Below, piece by piece: positions 51,830 through 60,345 of a stretch of DNA of 64,000 nucleotides. The stretch spans positions 930,001-994,000 of the forward strand of contig CBDCEL010000004.1 in NCBI GenBank assembly GCA_965215845.1. Direction: 5' to 3'. The position numbers were made by a program, and so were the translations under genes. The notes under the pieces were generated by a model. It saw only the letters and a program-made list of their open reading frames with translations. It was not told the origin of the DNA and did not search any database. This DNA is from Aurantibacter_A sp965215845. GTDB lineage: Bacteria > Bacteroidota > Bacteroidia > Flavobacteriales > Flavobacteriaceae. How positions within the stretch are numbered: position 1 is the stretch's first letter; each line of letters opens with the position of its first letter.

Positions 51830-53832
51830 GAAAGTTCCAACACTATTCTTTCAACCTTATTGATATCAGTGCCCTGTGAAATGGACTGTTTTTTCACCTT
51901 TCCATTGCCTTTTACCTCTACTTTCAGCCCTAGATTTTCTAAAATCGAAATGGCATCCATACCACTCATACCTTTGACATTCGGTACACGGTTATACTTC
52001 TTTTGTGCCTCGGAATAATACTTTTGGTATTCGTTTTCAAGTGTTTGATTTTCGGCCGTCATTAGTTCAACCTCATTCACAAGAGGATTGTTCGCATATA
52101 TTTTTCTTGCAATGGACTTGAACACCGGTCCAGAGACATCGGCTCCATAATAGCCCACACTTTTATCTGGCTCATGAATCACCACAATACATGAATACTT
52201 GGGGTTTTCTGCCGGAAAGTATCCAGAGAATGTCGAAATGTATTTCAGTTTATTGGGGTCTTTTGAGGCGTAATTCTTTTGGGCGGTTCCTGTTTTACCG
52301 GCCATGGAAAAATTCGGGGAATATAGCGCATGGCCCGTGCCATGCTCTTTGGCAACCACATTTGCCATTAATTGCTTTACTTTCTTCACGGTTTCCCTTG
52401 AGCAAACAGCCGGATTGATAACTTCCTTTTCAAATTTTTGAATGGTGGTGTTCCACTCTTTTACCTCCTTGATCAATCTGGGCTTTACCATTTCGCCGTT
52501 ATTGGCAATGGCATTGTAAAAAGTCAAGGTCTGTAACGGTGTCATTGAAACCTCATAACCATATGCCATTTGCGCCAAAGAAAGACCTGACCAACCTTTT
52601 TCACCCGGGTAACGAATCAATGGCTTGCCCTCGCCCTTAATGGGAAGTCCCAAATCTTGATGCAATTGCATACGTCGTAATCGATCGACATATTTTTCGG
52701 GCTTTTCTTTATAACTATTGTGCAGCATTTTGGCAAAAGCTGTATTCGACGAAACCTCAAAAGCCTTTGCCATGGAAATCTTACCATAGCCTCCATGCTT
52801 TGAATCCCTTACGCGATGCCTATAGATTTTCCAATATCCCTTTTCGGTATCTATTACCGTGGCAGTATCAATAACTTCATCCTCAAGGGCAGCGACCAAA
52901 TTCATCAACTTGAAGGTTGAACCCGGCTCATGGGATTCACCAATGGCATAATTCAATCGCTCGTAATACTTGCCCTCTCCATTTCGTCCAAGATTGGAAA
53001 TCGCCTTTATTTCACCCGTTTCGGTCTCCATGACAATCACGCAACCATGGTCTGCCTTGTACTTTTCCAATTGACCCAAGAGCGCATGATGAGCGATATC
53101 TTGAATATTGATGTCAATTGTTGAAATGACGTCATAGCCATCTTTGGGTTCGACGATATTGTCCAATCCGATGGGCTTCCATTGCCCCTTGGCAATTTTT
53201 TGTTTTAGTCTTTTGCCCTCGATCCCTCTTAAATATTGGCCAAATGCACCCTCCAATCCTACACGGGTAGAATATCCGTTTTCATCGAAACGCTCATAAC
53301 CTACACTGCGTTCGGCTATTTTGCCCAAGGGATGTTCTCGTACCGTTTTCTGTTCAATGATCACCCCACCTTGATACGGGCCCTTTTCGAACAAGGGAAA
53401 TTCCTTTAACTCCATATACTCCGAGTAATCCAGGTTTCTGGCTATCAGCGCATACCTATTTTTATTCGCCTTGGCCTTTCGCAAAAGCTGCTGATAATGT
53501 GAAGAAGATCTGCCCAACAATTTGGCCAAGGCCTCGGATAGGGGTTTGATATTTTCCTTGAAATCAGAATCTTTCACAGTTACCGCATCAAATCTTACGG
53601 TATACCTTGAAACCGACGTTGCCAGAAGACTACCATCATCAGAATACAGATTGCCCCGATTGGGCTCGATGGTGAACATTTTTTCGGTACGCTCTTCGGC
53701 CAGGCTCCGGTATTTGTCACCGTGCACCATTTGAATGGTGACCAGCTTTACAACAACAGCGATAGCGAACAAGAAAAGACCTGCCGCAACCACATAGAGG
53801 CGTTTTAATATTTTCTTATCAGAAACCGGCAT
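51826..53832 (-). CDS. ftsI: FtsI, division penicillin-binding protein with PASTA domain
   Basis: Septal D,D-transpeptidase (class B PBP) of 668 residues with one N-terminal membrane helix (about 12-30). Pedestal domain to about 240, then the penicillin-binding domain with SxxK in EPGSTFKLMN (near 305-314), SSN in EVSSNTAFAK (near 358-367) and KTG in AGKTGTAQ (near 508-515). A PASTA domain closes the protein (about 610-668, VPNVKGMSGMDAISILENLGL), a common addition in Bacteroidota FtsI. Overlaps ftsL-like gene by 14 bp and murE by four. Confidence 0.96.
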   Translation of the reverse strand: MPVSDKKILKRLYVVAAGLFLFAIAVVVKLVTIQMVHGDKYRSLAEERTEKMFTIEPNRGNLYSDDGSLLATSVSRYTVRFDAVTVKDSDFKENIKPLSEALAKLLGRSSSHYQQLLRKAKANKNRYALIARNLDYSEYMELKEFPLFEKGPYQGGVIIEQKTVREHPLGKIAERSVGYERFDENGYSTRVGLEGAFGQYLRGIEGKRLKQKIAKGQWKPIGLDNIVEPKDGYDVISTIDINIQDIAHHALLGQLEKYKADHGCVIVMETETGEIKAISNLGRNGEGKYYERLNYAIGESHEPGSTFKLMNLVAALEDEVIDTATVIDTEKGYWKIYRHRVRDSKHGGYGKISMAKAFEVSSNTAFAKMLHNSYKEKPEKYVDRLRRMQLHQDLGLPIKGEGKPLIRYPGEKGWSGLSLAQMAYGYEVSMTPLQTLTFYNAIANNGEMVKPRLIKEVKEWNTTIQKFEKEVINPAVCSRETVKKVKQLMANVVAKEHGTGHALYSPNFSMAGKTGTAQKNYASKDPNKLKYISTFSGYFPAENPKYSCIVVIHEPDKSVGYYGADVSGPVFKSIARKIYANNPLVNEVELMTAENQTLENEYQKYYSEAQKKYNRVPNVKGMSGMDAISILENLGLKVEVKGNGKVKKQSISQGTDINKVERIVLELS

Positions 53833-54193
53833 TCGCCCTTTGGCTATTTGGGGATTTAACTTTGATTTTTTTTGGAGGAATTTCTGAAGGGTAAAGTCCT
53901 TTTGCGACCAATGATTGTGATATTGTCGATTCCAACTTCAATTGCTGCACATCGGAACGGATATCAACGAACTCGCTTCTCAACTCCTTTACTTCCTCGC
54001 TAAGAGCGGCAATTTTATGCACTTTGGTGTCAGCGCTGTGAGAACTTCCAATCATGATCGTTGCCAAAAAAGAGGCGAATATGATGAACAGCCAATTTTT
54101 GGGAGCATCGCCACTCACCAAGAATTTTCCCTTTAAAATGTCCAAAATCCCGTTTTTCATCTTTTCTGTGTATTTCCTAAATGCGCTCCGCAA
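53819..54193 (-). CDS. ftsL: FtsL-like division protein
   Basis: A 124-residue bitopic protein: cytoplasmic basic segment, one transmembrane helix (about 34-52, WLFIIFASFLATIMIGSSH) and a coiled-coil (about 58-92, HKIAALSEEVKELRSEFVDIRSDVQQLKLES). FtsL proteins share little sequence, so the call rests on topology and position between rsmH and ftsI; Bacteroidota databases label it FtsL-like. The first ATG (54193) overlaps rsmH by 17 bp; the ATG at 54160 is an alternative start. Confidence 0.85.
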   Translation of the reverse strand: MRSAFRKYTEKMKNGILDILKGKFLVSGDAPKNWLFIIFASFLATIMIGSSHSADTKVHKIAALSEEVKELRSEFVDIRSDVQQLKLESTISQSLVAKGLYPSEIPPKKIKVKSPNSQRANAGF

Positions 54194-55076
54194 TGCGGAG
54201 TTTGGCGCTTCGCGCCCTACTGTTTTTTGCTATCTCATCCTTCGATGGAACTATCAACTTTCCTTCTTTTTTGAAGGGCACGTTCACATTTCCGTAAAAA
54301 TCCTTTTTCGCCTCGCCCTCAAATCTGCCTTCCCGAATAAACCTTTTTACCAATCGATCTTCCAAAGAGTGATAGCTTATAACGCTAAGCCTTCCTCCCT
54401 TGCCCAACAGTTCGACACTTTGGCCCAAAAAGTCTTTGATTGCCTCCAACTCTTGATTGACCTCTATTCGAATGGCCTGATAAATCTGCGCCAAAATCTT
54501 ATGTTCTTTATTGGCCGGCAAAAATCGTTTCAAGACCTCTTTTAAATGCATCGTTGTCTTTATCGGTTCGGTTTCCCTTCGAGCAATTATCGTTCTGGCC
54601 ATTGCATCGGCATTTCGCAATTCGCCGTACCGAAAAAGCACTTTCCGCAATTCGTCATATTCATATGAATTGACAACATCAAAAGCGGATAACTCGCTCT
54701 TAGAATTCATTCGCATGTCTAGCTCGGCTTCGAAACGTGTCGAAAAACCACGTTCTGCCTTATCGAATTGATGCGAAGAGACCCCGAAATCAGCCAAGAT
54801 TCCATCAACTTTCAAAAAACCATAGAACTTTAAAAACTGCCTGAGGTATCGAAAATTCTCATTGATGAGTTTAAAGCGTCCATCGTCAATGGCATTTTCA
54901 AGTGCCTCGGGGTCTTGATCAAATGCAATCAACTTTCCTCGGGCACCCAAGCGTTTCAATATTTCATTTGAATGTCCTCCACCCCCGAAGGTGACATCAA
55001 CGTAAATTCCATCCTTCTTGATACCGAGTCCGTCAACAGACTCTTTCAACAGTACCGGATTATGATAACTCGACAT
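54177..55076 (-). CDS. rsmH: 16S rRNA (cytosine-1402-N4) methyltransferase RsmH (MraW)
   Basis: SAM-dependent methylation of C1402 in 16S rRNA near the P site. About 299 residues from the ATG at 55076 (SSYHNPVLLKESVDGL), the usual N-terminus; an ATG at 55088 would add four residues inside mraZ. Motif I is YVDVTFGGGGHSNEIL, followed by FDQDPEAL and DGILADFGVSSHQFD. The C-terminal VISYHSLEDRLVKRF and SRARSAKLRIAERI are family hallmarks. Overlaps mraZ by about 17 bp. Confidence 0.96.
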   Translation of the reverse strand: MSSYHNPVLLKESVDGLGIKKDGIYVDVTFGGGGHSNEILKRLGARGKLIAFDQDPEALENAIDDGRFKLINENFRYLRQFLKFYGFLKVDGILADFGVSSHQFDKAERGFSTRFEAELDMRMNSKSELSAFDVVNSYEYDELRKVLFRYGELRNADAMARTIIARRETEPIKTTMHLKEVLKRFLPANKEHKILAQIYQAIRIEVNQELEAIKDFLGQSVELLGKGGRLSVISYHSLEDRLVKRFIREGRFEGEAKKDFYGNVNVPFKKEGKLIVPSKDEIAKNSRARSAKLRIAERI

Positions 55077-55530
55077 CGTCTCCGTCATCGCCCATTACCT
55101 CTTCCGCCAATTTGGCAAAGTCTTCAGCGGTCTCTTCAAGTACCCTCTCGTAACTATCCTTGTCCCAGATTTCAATAATATTGATCGCCGAACTCAATAC
55201 GACTTCCTTGGTAATATTGGCAATCGAAATCAAGTTCTTCGGAATCAACAACCTACCGGTCGAGTCTATTTCAACCATCTTTACCCCAGCCGAGAACCTT
55301 CTTATAAAATCACTGTTCTTCTGCTTGAACCGGTTTTTCTTGTTCATCTTTTCCATGAGCTTGTTCCACTCATCCATAGGATATAGCTCCAAACAGGCAT
55401 GAAAAACCGCCCTTTTTATGACAAAACCTTTGTTTAAAATGGGAGACATCTGATTTTTTAGGTCAACGGGAATCATTACCCTACCTTTGGCATCGGCCTT
55501 GCAATCGTATGTTCCGGTAAAATTGATCAC
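55060..55530 (-). CDS. mraZ: Transcriptional regulator MraZ
   Basis: First gene of the dcw cluster. 156 residues built from two SpoVT-AbrB domains, each with the DxxxR motif: DAKGRVMIP (near 12-20) and DSTGRLLIP (near 90-98). In E. coli and Mollicutes MraZ forms rings and binds tandem repeats upstream of its own gene. Here three TTACCAC boxes at 10-bp steps lie just upstream, so autoregulation of the whole cluster is likely. Confidence 0.96.
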   Translation of the reverse strand: MINFTGTYDCKADAKGRVMIPVDLKNQMSPILNKGFVIKRAVFHACLELYPMDEWNKLMEKMNKKNRFKQKNSDFIRRFSAGVKMVEIDSTGRLLIPKNLISIANITKEVVLSSAINIIEIWDKDSYERVLEETAEDFAKLAEEVMGDDGDDVELS

Positions 55531-55560
55531 TGGTCAAACTTGGTCTGTCTTTATAAAACT

Positions 55561-55568
55561 CAAATATA
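55561..55568 (-). promoter_or_regulatory. -7 promoter element of the dcw cluster (minus strand)
   Basis: Reads TATATTTG on the minus strand and lies 30 bp before the mraZ ATG. The MraZ boxes begin 9 bp upstream of it, over the expected -33 region. Confidence 0.6.
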
Positions 55569-55577
55569 TAGAATTTA

Positions 55578-55621
55578 TTACCACATTTTACCACAAATTA
55601 CCACTTTTGTTCTAAAAGTGG
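55578..55621 (-). promoter_or_regulatory. Probable MraZ operator: three tandem boxes plus one inverted
   Basis: TTACCAC occurs at 55578-55584, 55588-55594 and 55598-55604 (GTGGTAA on the minus strand), an exact 10-bp period that puts all boxes on one DNA face. The last box continues into CCACTTTT-GTTCT-AAAAGTGG (55601-55621), adding an inverted fourth half-site. Position and tandem spacing match known MraZ boxes. Confidence 0.75.
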
Positions 55622-55719
55622 TCATTTTGTCTTGTAGACAGGCCAAAAAAATGAGCCGCATACACAAGCTTTGAAAGGTGCACATTCATATCATATGATT
55701 GAATAATGACTATATTGTA

Positions 55720-55727
55720 TATATTTG
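55720..55727 (+). promoter_or_regulatory. -7 promoter element of the alpha/beta hydrolase
   Basis: TATATTTG fits TAnnTTTG and lies 25 bp before the ATG at 55753. Confidence 0.5.
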
Positions 55728-55752
55728 AAACACAGACCAGATTCGACCGTGA

Positions 55753-56517
55753 ATGGATGAAAAACTAATTACTGAGGGAAAGTTTAAGTACATGGAAAAG
55801 GGGGATGGTACCCCCATCATTATTTTGCACGGTCTCATGGGCGGGCTTAGCAACTTCGAAGGTGTAATGAGCCATTTTCCGGCAAAGGGATATAAGGTTC
55901 TTATACCTATGCTCCCTATTTACGACATGCCGATGTTGAAAACCAACGTCAAGCAGTTCGCCAAATTCCTATACAAGTTCATTGAGTTCAAAGGGCTAAA
56001 AGATGTTATTTTATTGGGAAATTCCCTAGGTGGACATATCGGTCTTTTGCATACCAAAATGTATCCAAAAAAAGTCAAGGCCCTGGTTATCACCGGAAGC
56101 TCAGGATTATATGAAAGCGCTATGGGCGACGGCTATCCGAGACGTGGTGATTATGAATTTATTAAATCAAAGGCCGAAAAGGTATTCTACGACCCAAAAG
56201 TGGCCACCAAAGAAATTGTCGATGAAGTCTTTGCCACGGTCAACGACAGAAACAAGATTATCAAAACGCTGGCCATAGCAAAAAGTGCCATTCGCCATAA
56301 TATGTCTGACGATTTGCCCAATATGAAAACGCCAACATGCATTATTTGGGGCGAAAACGACACGGTGACCCCACCAGATGTCGCCGACCTTTTTCATGAA
56401 CTCCTGCCCGATTCCGATTTATTTTGGATCGAGAAATGTGGGCATGCCCCCATGATGGAACACCCTTTGGAATTCAACGAGATTTTGGACGCCTGGTTGG
56501 AGAAGAGAGGGTTCTAA
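55753..56517 (+). CDS. Alpha/beta-fold hydrolase
   Basis: A 254-residue cytosolic hydrolase. The oxyanion segment is IILHGLMGG (near 24-32), the nucleophile elbow GNSLGGH (Ser near residue 92), the acid lies in WGENDTVTPP (near 206-215) and the His in EKCGHAPMMEHP (near 232-243), so the catalytic triad is complete. Substrate unknown; the fold is close to meta-cleavage product hydrolases and small esterases. Divergent from mraZ with a 222-bp gap; engB follows about 100 bp later. Confidence 0.88.
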   Translation: MDEKLITEGKFKYMEKGDGTPIIILHGLMGGLSNFEGVMSHFPAKGYKVLIPMLPIYDMPMLKTNVKQFAKFLYKFIEFKGLKDVILLGNSLGGHIGLLHTKMYPKKVKALVITGSSGLYESAMGDGYPRRGDYEFIKSKAEKVFYDPKVATKEIVDEVFATVNDRNKIIKTLAIAKSAIRHNMSDDLPNMKTPTCIIWGENDTVTPPDVADLFHELLPDSDLFWIEKCGHAPMMEHPLEFNEILDAWLEKRGF

Positions 56518-56621
56518 TCGGTTGGCAGCTGGCAAAAAAAAACCTCGGCCTTGTTTAACCACTATATCCAATAACTTATAAACTTTTTCAAAATTGCCGT
56601 TACGCGCTTGAACTCGATCCA

Positions 56622-57239
56622 GTGAAAATCAAATCAGCAAATTTTGTGATGAGCAATTCCGATGTGGCCAAATGCCCAAATGAGCCATTGCCCGAGTATG
56701 CCTTTATTGGAAGATCGAATGTCGGAAAATCTTCTTTGATCAATATGTTGACCCAACACAAGAAGTTGGCCAAAACCTCGGGACGACCAGGAAAGACACA
56801 ACTCATAAACCACTTTAAAATTAACGGCAATTGGTTTTTGGTGGATCTACCAGGTTATGGTTACGCCAAAGTCTCAAAAAAGGACAAAAAGACTTTTCAG
56901 AAATACATTACCAACTACTTTTTACAACGAGAGCAACTGGTCTGCTCGTTTGTGTTGGTCGATGTGCGTCACGAACCCCAAAAAATCGATAAGGCATTTA
57001 TGGAGTGGCTGGGTGAAAATCAGATTCCTTTCTGTATCGTCTTTACCAAAGCCGACAAATTGAAACTTGGGGCCATCGAAAGAAATGTGGATGCCTACAT
57101 TCAAGATTTGCTGAACGGAGCCTGGGAAGAGGCCCCACAGCATTTCATCACCTCTTCGGCAAAAAGCATTGGGCGTGAAGAAATACTTGGGTTTATAGAC
57201 GCTGTAAATAAGGAGTTTTTTGAAGCCCGAAAAGAATAG
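56622..57239 (+). CDS. engB: Ribosome-biogenesis GTP-binding protein EngB (YsxC/YihA)
   Basis: Essential GTPase needed for assembly of the large ribosomal subunit. 205 residues; G1 FIGRSNVGKSSLIN (near 27-40), G2/switch TSGRPGKTQ (near 52-60), G3 DLPGYGYAKV (near 73-82), G4 TKADK (near 143-147) and G5 SSAKS (near 179-183). The start is a GTG at 56622. Convergent with the following gene, 3 bp between stops. Confidence 0.95.
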   Translation: MKIKSANFVMSNSDVAKCPNEPLPEYAFIGRSNVGKSSLINMLTQHKKLAKTSGRPGKTQLINHFKINGNWFLVDLPGYGYAKVSKKDKKTFQKYITNYFLQREQLVCSFVLVDVRHEPQKIDKAFMEWLGENQIPFCIVFTKADKLKLGAIERNVDAYIQDLLNGAWEEAPQHFITSSAKSIGREEILGFIDAVNKEFFEARKE

Positions 57240-57242
57240 TTT

Positions 57243-57617
57243 TCATGTACGTACCTTTATTAGAGCGATCAAGTCTTCTGCCCGTTCCAATTTGTTCATT
57301 TCAGCTGAATGGATCAAAACCTCCAAACCGGAGGCACCTTCAACCAGAACAATCGGAAACTCAAACCTATGACCGAATTTCGAGGCGTATTGTTTCTTGA
57401 ATTCATTTCGATGTAAAAAATCCATTTGCAGTTGACTCTCGATCCGAAACTTTTTCCAAACGTTCTTTTCGGTAAAGGCACCAAAAGTCAACTCGCAAAG
57501 CTTGCAATCATAGGTATCAGGACTCAAGATCTTATGTGCCCCATCAAGGATAAGGTTTCCCAAGCCCGAATCGGCGTTATAAACGAAAATGAGTCTTTGT
57601 GATTTTGCTTCCTTCAT
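57243..57617 (-). CDS. Conserved hypothetical protein with cysteine pair
   Basis: A 124-residue soluble protein that I recognise only as a conserved Bacteroidota hypothetical. It opens with RLIFVYNADSGLGNLILDGAHKIL and has YDCKLCELTFGAF near residue 36 (a CxxC that might bind metal or be redox-active), then basic helical sequence and FPIVLVEG near 87. Its start lies 10 bp from a minus-strand -7 element (57628-57635), so the transcript would be almost leaderless. Divergent from the metallo-beta-lactamase gene. Confidence 0.7.
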   Translation of the reverse strand: MKEAKSQRLIFVYNADSGLGNLILDGAHKILSPDTYDCKLCELTFGAFTEKNVWKKFRIESQLQMDFLHRNEFKKQYASKFGHRFEFPIVLVEGASGLEVLIHSAEMNKLERAEDLIALIKVRT

Positions 57618-57627
57618 TATTGCACGG

Positions 57628-57635
57628 CAAAACTA
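57628..57635 (-). promoter_or_regulatory. -7 promoter element of the 57617 minus-strand gene
   Basis: Reads TAGTTTTG on the minus strand, matching TAnnTTTG, 10 bp before the ATG at 57617. Next to it a plus-strand near-match TATATTTA (57636-57643) may serve the metallo-beta-lactamase gene, giving a compact divergent promoter. Confidence 0.45.
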
Positions 57636-57664
57636 TATATTTATGTCTTCCGAAAAAGAACCAA

Positions 57665-58408
57665 ATGTTTTTAAAAAAAGTCTTTCTCCTTCTTTTCCCA
57701 CTTCTATTCGTTCAAGTTCAATGTAAATCACAAAATCAAGGCCCAACTTACAGTACGGAGACACTTAAAATTGTACCTATTTCGAAAAACAGTTTTGTGC
57801 ATATTTCCTATTTGAACACGAATGATTTTGGTAAGGTTGCCTGTAATGGACTCATATATATAAGTGATGGTGAAGCCATAATCTTTGATACACCTACCAA
57901 TGACCAGGTGTCAGAAGAGCTGATAAATTGGTTGAGGGAATCAAAACAGACCGAAGTCAAGGCAGTCGTCATTAATCATTTTCATGTGGACTGTTTGGGA
58001 GGGTTACAGGCTTTTCATGATTTGGGTATTTCCTCCTACGCCAATAATACTACCATTCAACTGGCCAATAATGGTGAAGTCGTCGTGCCAAAAAATGGAT
58101 TCGACATTCAGAACGAATTGAACATCGGAGGAAAAAAAGTAATCAACCGATTCTTTGGAGAAGCACATACCAAAGACAACATTATAAGTTATATTCCAGA
58201 AGAACAATTGGTATTCGGGGGCTGTATGATTAAATCTCTAAAGGCACCTAAAGGAAATTTGGAAGATGCGACCATCACTGAATGGAGCAAAACGGTTCAG
58301 AAGATCAAGGACGGTTATCCAGACCTAAAGACCGTCGTTCCAGGTCACGGCGCCTATGGAAATACCCAATTGCTCGATTATACCATAGCACTTTTTAATG
58401 TTGAATAA
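57665..58408 (+). CDS. bla: Subclass B1 metallo-beta-lactamase
   Basis: Zinc enzyme predicted to hydrolyse beta-lactams, possibly carbapenems. 247 residues with a lipoprotein-type signal (MFLKKVFLLLFPLLFVQVQC). Zinc site 1: HFHVD with His105, His107 and the His in GEAHTKDN; zinc site 2: Asp109, the Cys in FGGCMIK and the His in VPGHGAYG. The Cys in the FGGC turn places it in subclass B1. The frame is open from 57599, but the ATG at 57665 starts the signal peptide. It overlaps the next gene's frame by a few bases. Intrinsic B1 enzymes are common in Flavobacteriaceae; resistance spectrum cannot be inferred. Confidence 0.87.
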   Translation: MFLKKVFLLLFPLLFVQVQCKSQNQGPTYSTETLKIVPISKNSFVHISYLNTNDFGKVACNGLIYISDGEAIIFDTPTNDQVSEELINWLRESKQTEVKAVVINHFHVDCLGGLQAFHDLGISSYANNTTIQLANNGEVVVPKNGFDIQNELNIGGKKVINRFFGEAHTKDNIISYIPEEQLVFGGCMIKSLKAPKGNLEDATITEWSKTVQKIKDGYPDLKTVVPGHGAYGNTQLLDYTIALFNVE

Positions 58409-58409
58409 A

Positions 58410-60035
58410 ATGAAAAAACTATTAAAGTTAATTTTCGTACTGCTGTTGTTAACAGGATGCAGCGAAAAACCTAAAGAACCTAAGGAGAGAATACCTCCGG
58501 TAATCGCTCCTTTTTCAGGTGTCGATACATTGGCTACCAACGACTGGTGGAACCGTGCCAATAATCCGATAATTGACCTCAAAGTGGGTCGAGACAGTGT
58601 AGTGGCCTTCGGAATCTATACGGTATCGAACAATATTTTGAAACTAAGTGCACAACTATATCCGCTTTATCCAGAAGAGACAAGGGAAGTTCGGCTGGAA
58701 ATCGAGGAAAACGGAAATTGGAAGGAAATTCAAAATCAGAATGTGAACGACATCGGATGGTCAGCCCTCTTTCGGGTTGAAAATTGGGATGATTCCAAAA
58801 AGGTGAAGTACCGCATTCGACATGGCGAAAATGCCTCTTTTGAAGGTCTCATCCGTAAAAATCCGATAGATAAAGAACAGCTTGCTTTGGCGGCCCTTTC
58901 ATGTAACTCGAACAAAGACCGTGGTATGCGCCAGAATTTTGTGCGCAACATCAATCATCAAGACCCTGATTTGATATTCTTTGCGGGAGACCAATCGTAT
59001 GACCACACAGAACATACTGCTGCTTGGTTAAAGTTCGGACTTCAATTTCGGGAGACATTTCGAAATAGGCCCGCCATCACAATTCCTGACGATCATGATA
59101 TTGGGCAGGGCAACCTTTGGGGCGAAAACGGAAAAGTTTCTACCTCGCCTGGTAGTCCTGATGGTGGTTATACCTACAGTGCCGAATATGTTAAAATGGT
59201 TGAGCGCTGCCAAACGGCACATTTGCCCGACCCTTTCGACCCGACACAAATAAAGCAGGGTATCGGTGTTTACTATACGAACTTGTTATGGGGCGGTGCC
59301 GACTTTGCCATTTTGGAGGATCGAAAATTCAAATCAGGGCCTGAAGGTAAAATTCCGCAGCAGGGTCCGCGGCCCGATCATATTCGAAATCCAGCATACG
59401 ATCCTGCATCGATCGATTTGGAAGGTTTGACCCTTTTGGGCGACAGGCAACTGAACTTTTTGGATGACTGGGGTACCCAGAATAGCGATGCTGTCAAGGT
59501 CGTTTTGTCACAAACGGGATTTTGCGGAGGTGCGCACATTCATGGCCAAAAAGAGAATCGACTGCATGCCGACCTTGATTCAAACGGTTGGCCGCAAACC
59601 GGACGCAAAAAAGCCTTGGAAAAAATAAAAAAGGCCGGGGCAATACATATCGCAGGAGATCAACATTTGGCAACGGTCATTAGGCATGGTATTGAGGAAT
59701 TCCGTGACGGGCCCTGGGCCTTTGTCGTGCCGGCGATTGTAAATGATTATTACAGTCGATGGTGGTGGCCCGAAAATGAAAAGCCGGGAGCATATCCGAA
59801 CAAGAACACTTCGTTGCCCTGGACAGGGGATTACCTCGATGGGTTTAACAACAAAATCAGTATGATGGCCTACGCCAATCCCGAAAGTAATTCAAAAGGA
59901 GGTGGTTATGGCTTGATTCGATTCAATAAAAAAGAGAATACGGCCACTTTTGAATGCTGGCCACGGTATATTGATGTCACCCGAGAAAATGCTGAACAAT
60001 TTGAAGGTTGGCCGATCACTGTTTCATTGGAATAA
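58410..60035 (+). CDS. PhoD-like alkaline phosphatase D/metallophosphoesterase lipoprotein
   Basis: A 541-residue exported lipoprotein (KKLLKLIFVLLLLTGC). Residues about 60-150 form an Ig-like N-terminal domain. The PhoD-type catalytic domain has AALSCNSNKDRGM (near 165-177), FFAGDQSYDHTEH (near 192-204), IPDDHDIGQGNLWG (near 227-240) and HIAGDQHLATVIRHG near the C-terminal third, all metal-ligand segments. It probably releases phosphate from phosphodiesters outside the cytoplasm. An alternative start at 58398 overlaps the lactamase gene; the ATG at 58410 starts the signal peptide. Confidence 0.82.
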   Translation: MKKLLKLIFVLLLLTGCSEKPKEPKERIPPVIAPFSGVDTLATNDWWNRANNPIIDLKVGRDSVVAFGIYTVSNNILKLSAQLYPLYPEETREVRLEIEENGNWKEIQNQNVNDIGWSALFRVENWDDSKKVKYRIRHGENASFEGLIRKNPIDKEQLALAALSCNSNKDRGMRQNFVRNINHQDPDLIFFAGDQSYDHTEHTAAWLKFGLQFRETFRNRPAITIPDDHDIGQGNLWGENGKVSTSPGSPDGGYTYSAEYVKMVERCQTAHLPDPFDPTQIKQGIGVYYTNLLWGGADFAILEDRKFKSGPEGKIPQQGPRPDHIRNPAYDPASIDLEGLTLLGDRQLNFLDDWGTQNSDAVKVVLSQTGFCGGAHIHGQKENRLHADLDSNGWPQTGRKKALEKIKKAGAIHIAGDQHLATVIRHGIEEFRDGPWAFVVPAIVNDYYSRWWWPENEKPGAYPNKNTSLPWTGDYLDGFNNKISMMAYANPESNSKGGGYGLIRFNKKENTATFECWPRYIDVTRENAEQFEGWPITVSLE

Positions 60036-60051
60036 AATTATTAAAACACAT

Positions 60052-60330
60052 ATGGACATCAAACAAGACGACGATGGCAAACACGGCCAATTTTACATTG
60101 ACGTAAATTGCAAAACCTTGGCCAAAATGACCTATACTTGGGCCGGCCCTGATAAATTTATTATTGACCATACCGAGGTCGATGATGAACTTCGAGGTAA
60201 GGGTGCAGGAAAGCAAATGGTCATGAAATCGGTCAAATTCGCAAGAGCGAACAGCAAAAAGATTCTCCCATTGTGCCCATTTGCGAATAGTGTTTTTAAA
60301 AAGGTCCCGGAAATAAGGGATGTGTTATAG
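60052..60330 (+). CDS. Small GNAT-family N-acetyltransferase
   Basis: A compact 92-residue acetyltransferase of the YjdJ/NATD1 type. It has a beta-sheet N-terminus (DGKHGQFYIDVNCKTLAKMTYTW), the acetyl-CoA loop TEVDDELRGKGAGKQMV (near 41-57) and the C-terminal LPLCPFANSVFKK with the conserved Cys-Pro-(Phe/Tyr). Substrate unknown. The frame is open upstream into the phosphatase gene; the ATG at 60052 gives the standard length. Sits 16 bp after the phosphatase and 15 bp before the pirin gene. Confidence 0.85.
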   Translation: MDIKQDDDGKHGQFYIDVNCKTLAKMTYTWAGPDKFIIDHTEVDDELRGKGAGKQMVMKSVKFARANSKKILPLCPFANSVFKKVPEIRDVL

Positions 60331-60345
60331 AACCAAACCTAAAAA

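Noticed and set aside
55578..55604. CRISPR-like or satellite repeat
   Set aside because: Only three 7-bp boxes with 3-bp gaps directly at the mraZ promoter; this is operator spacing and not repeat-spacer architecture.
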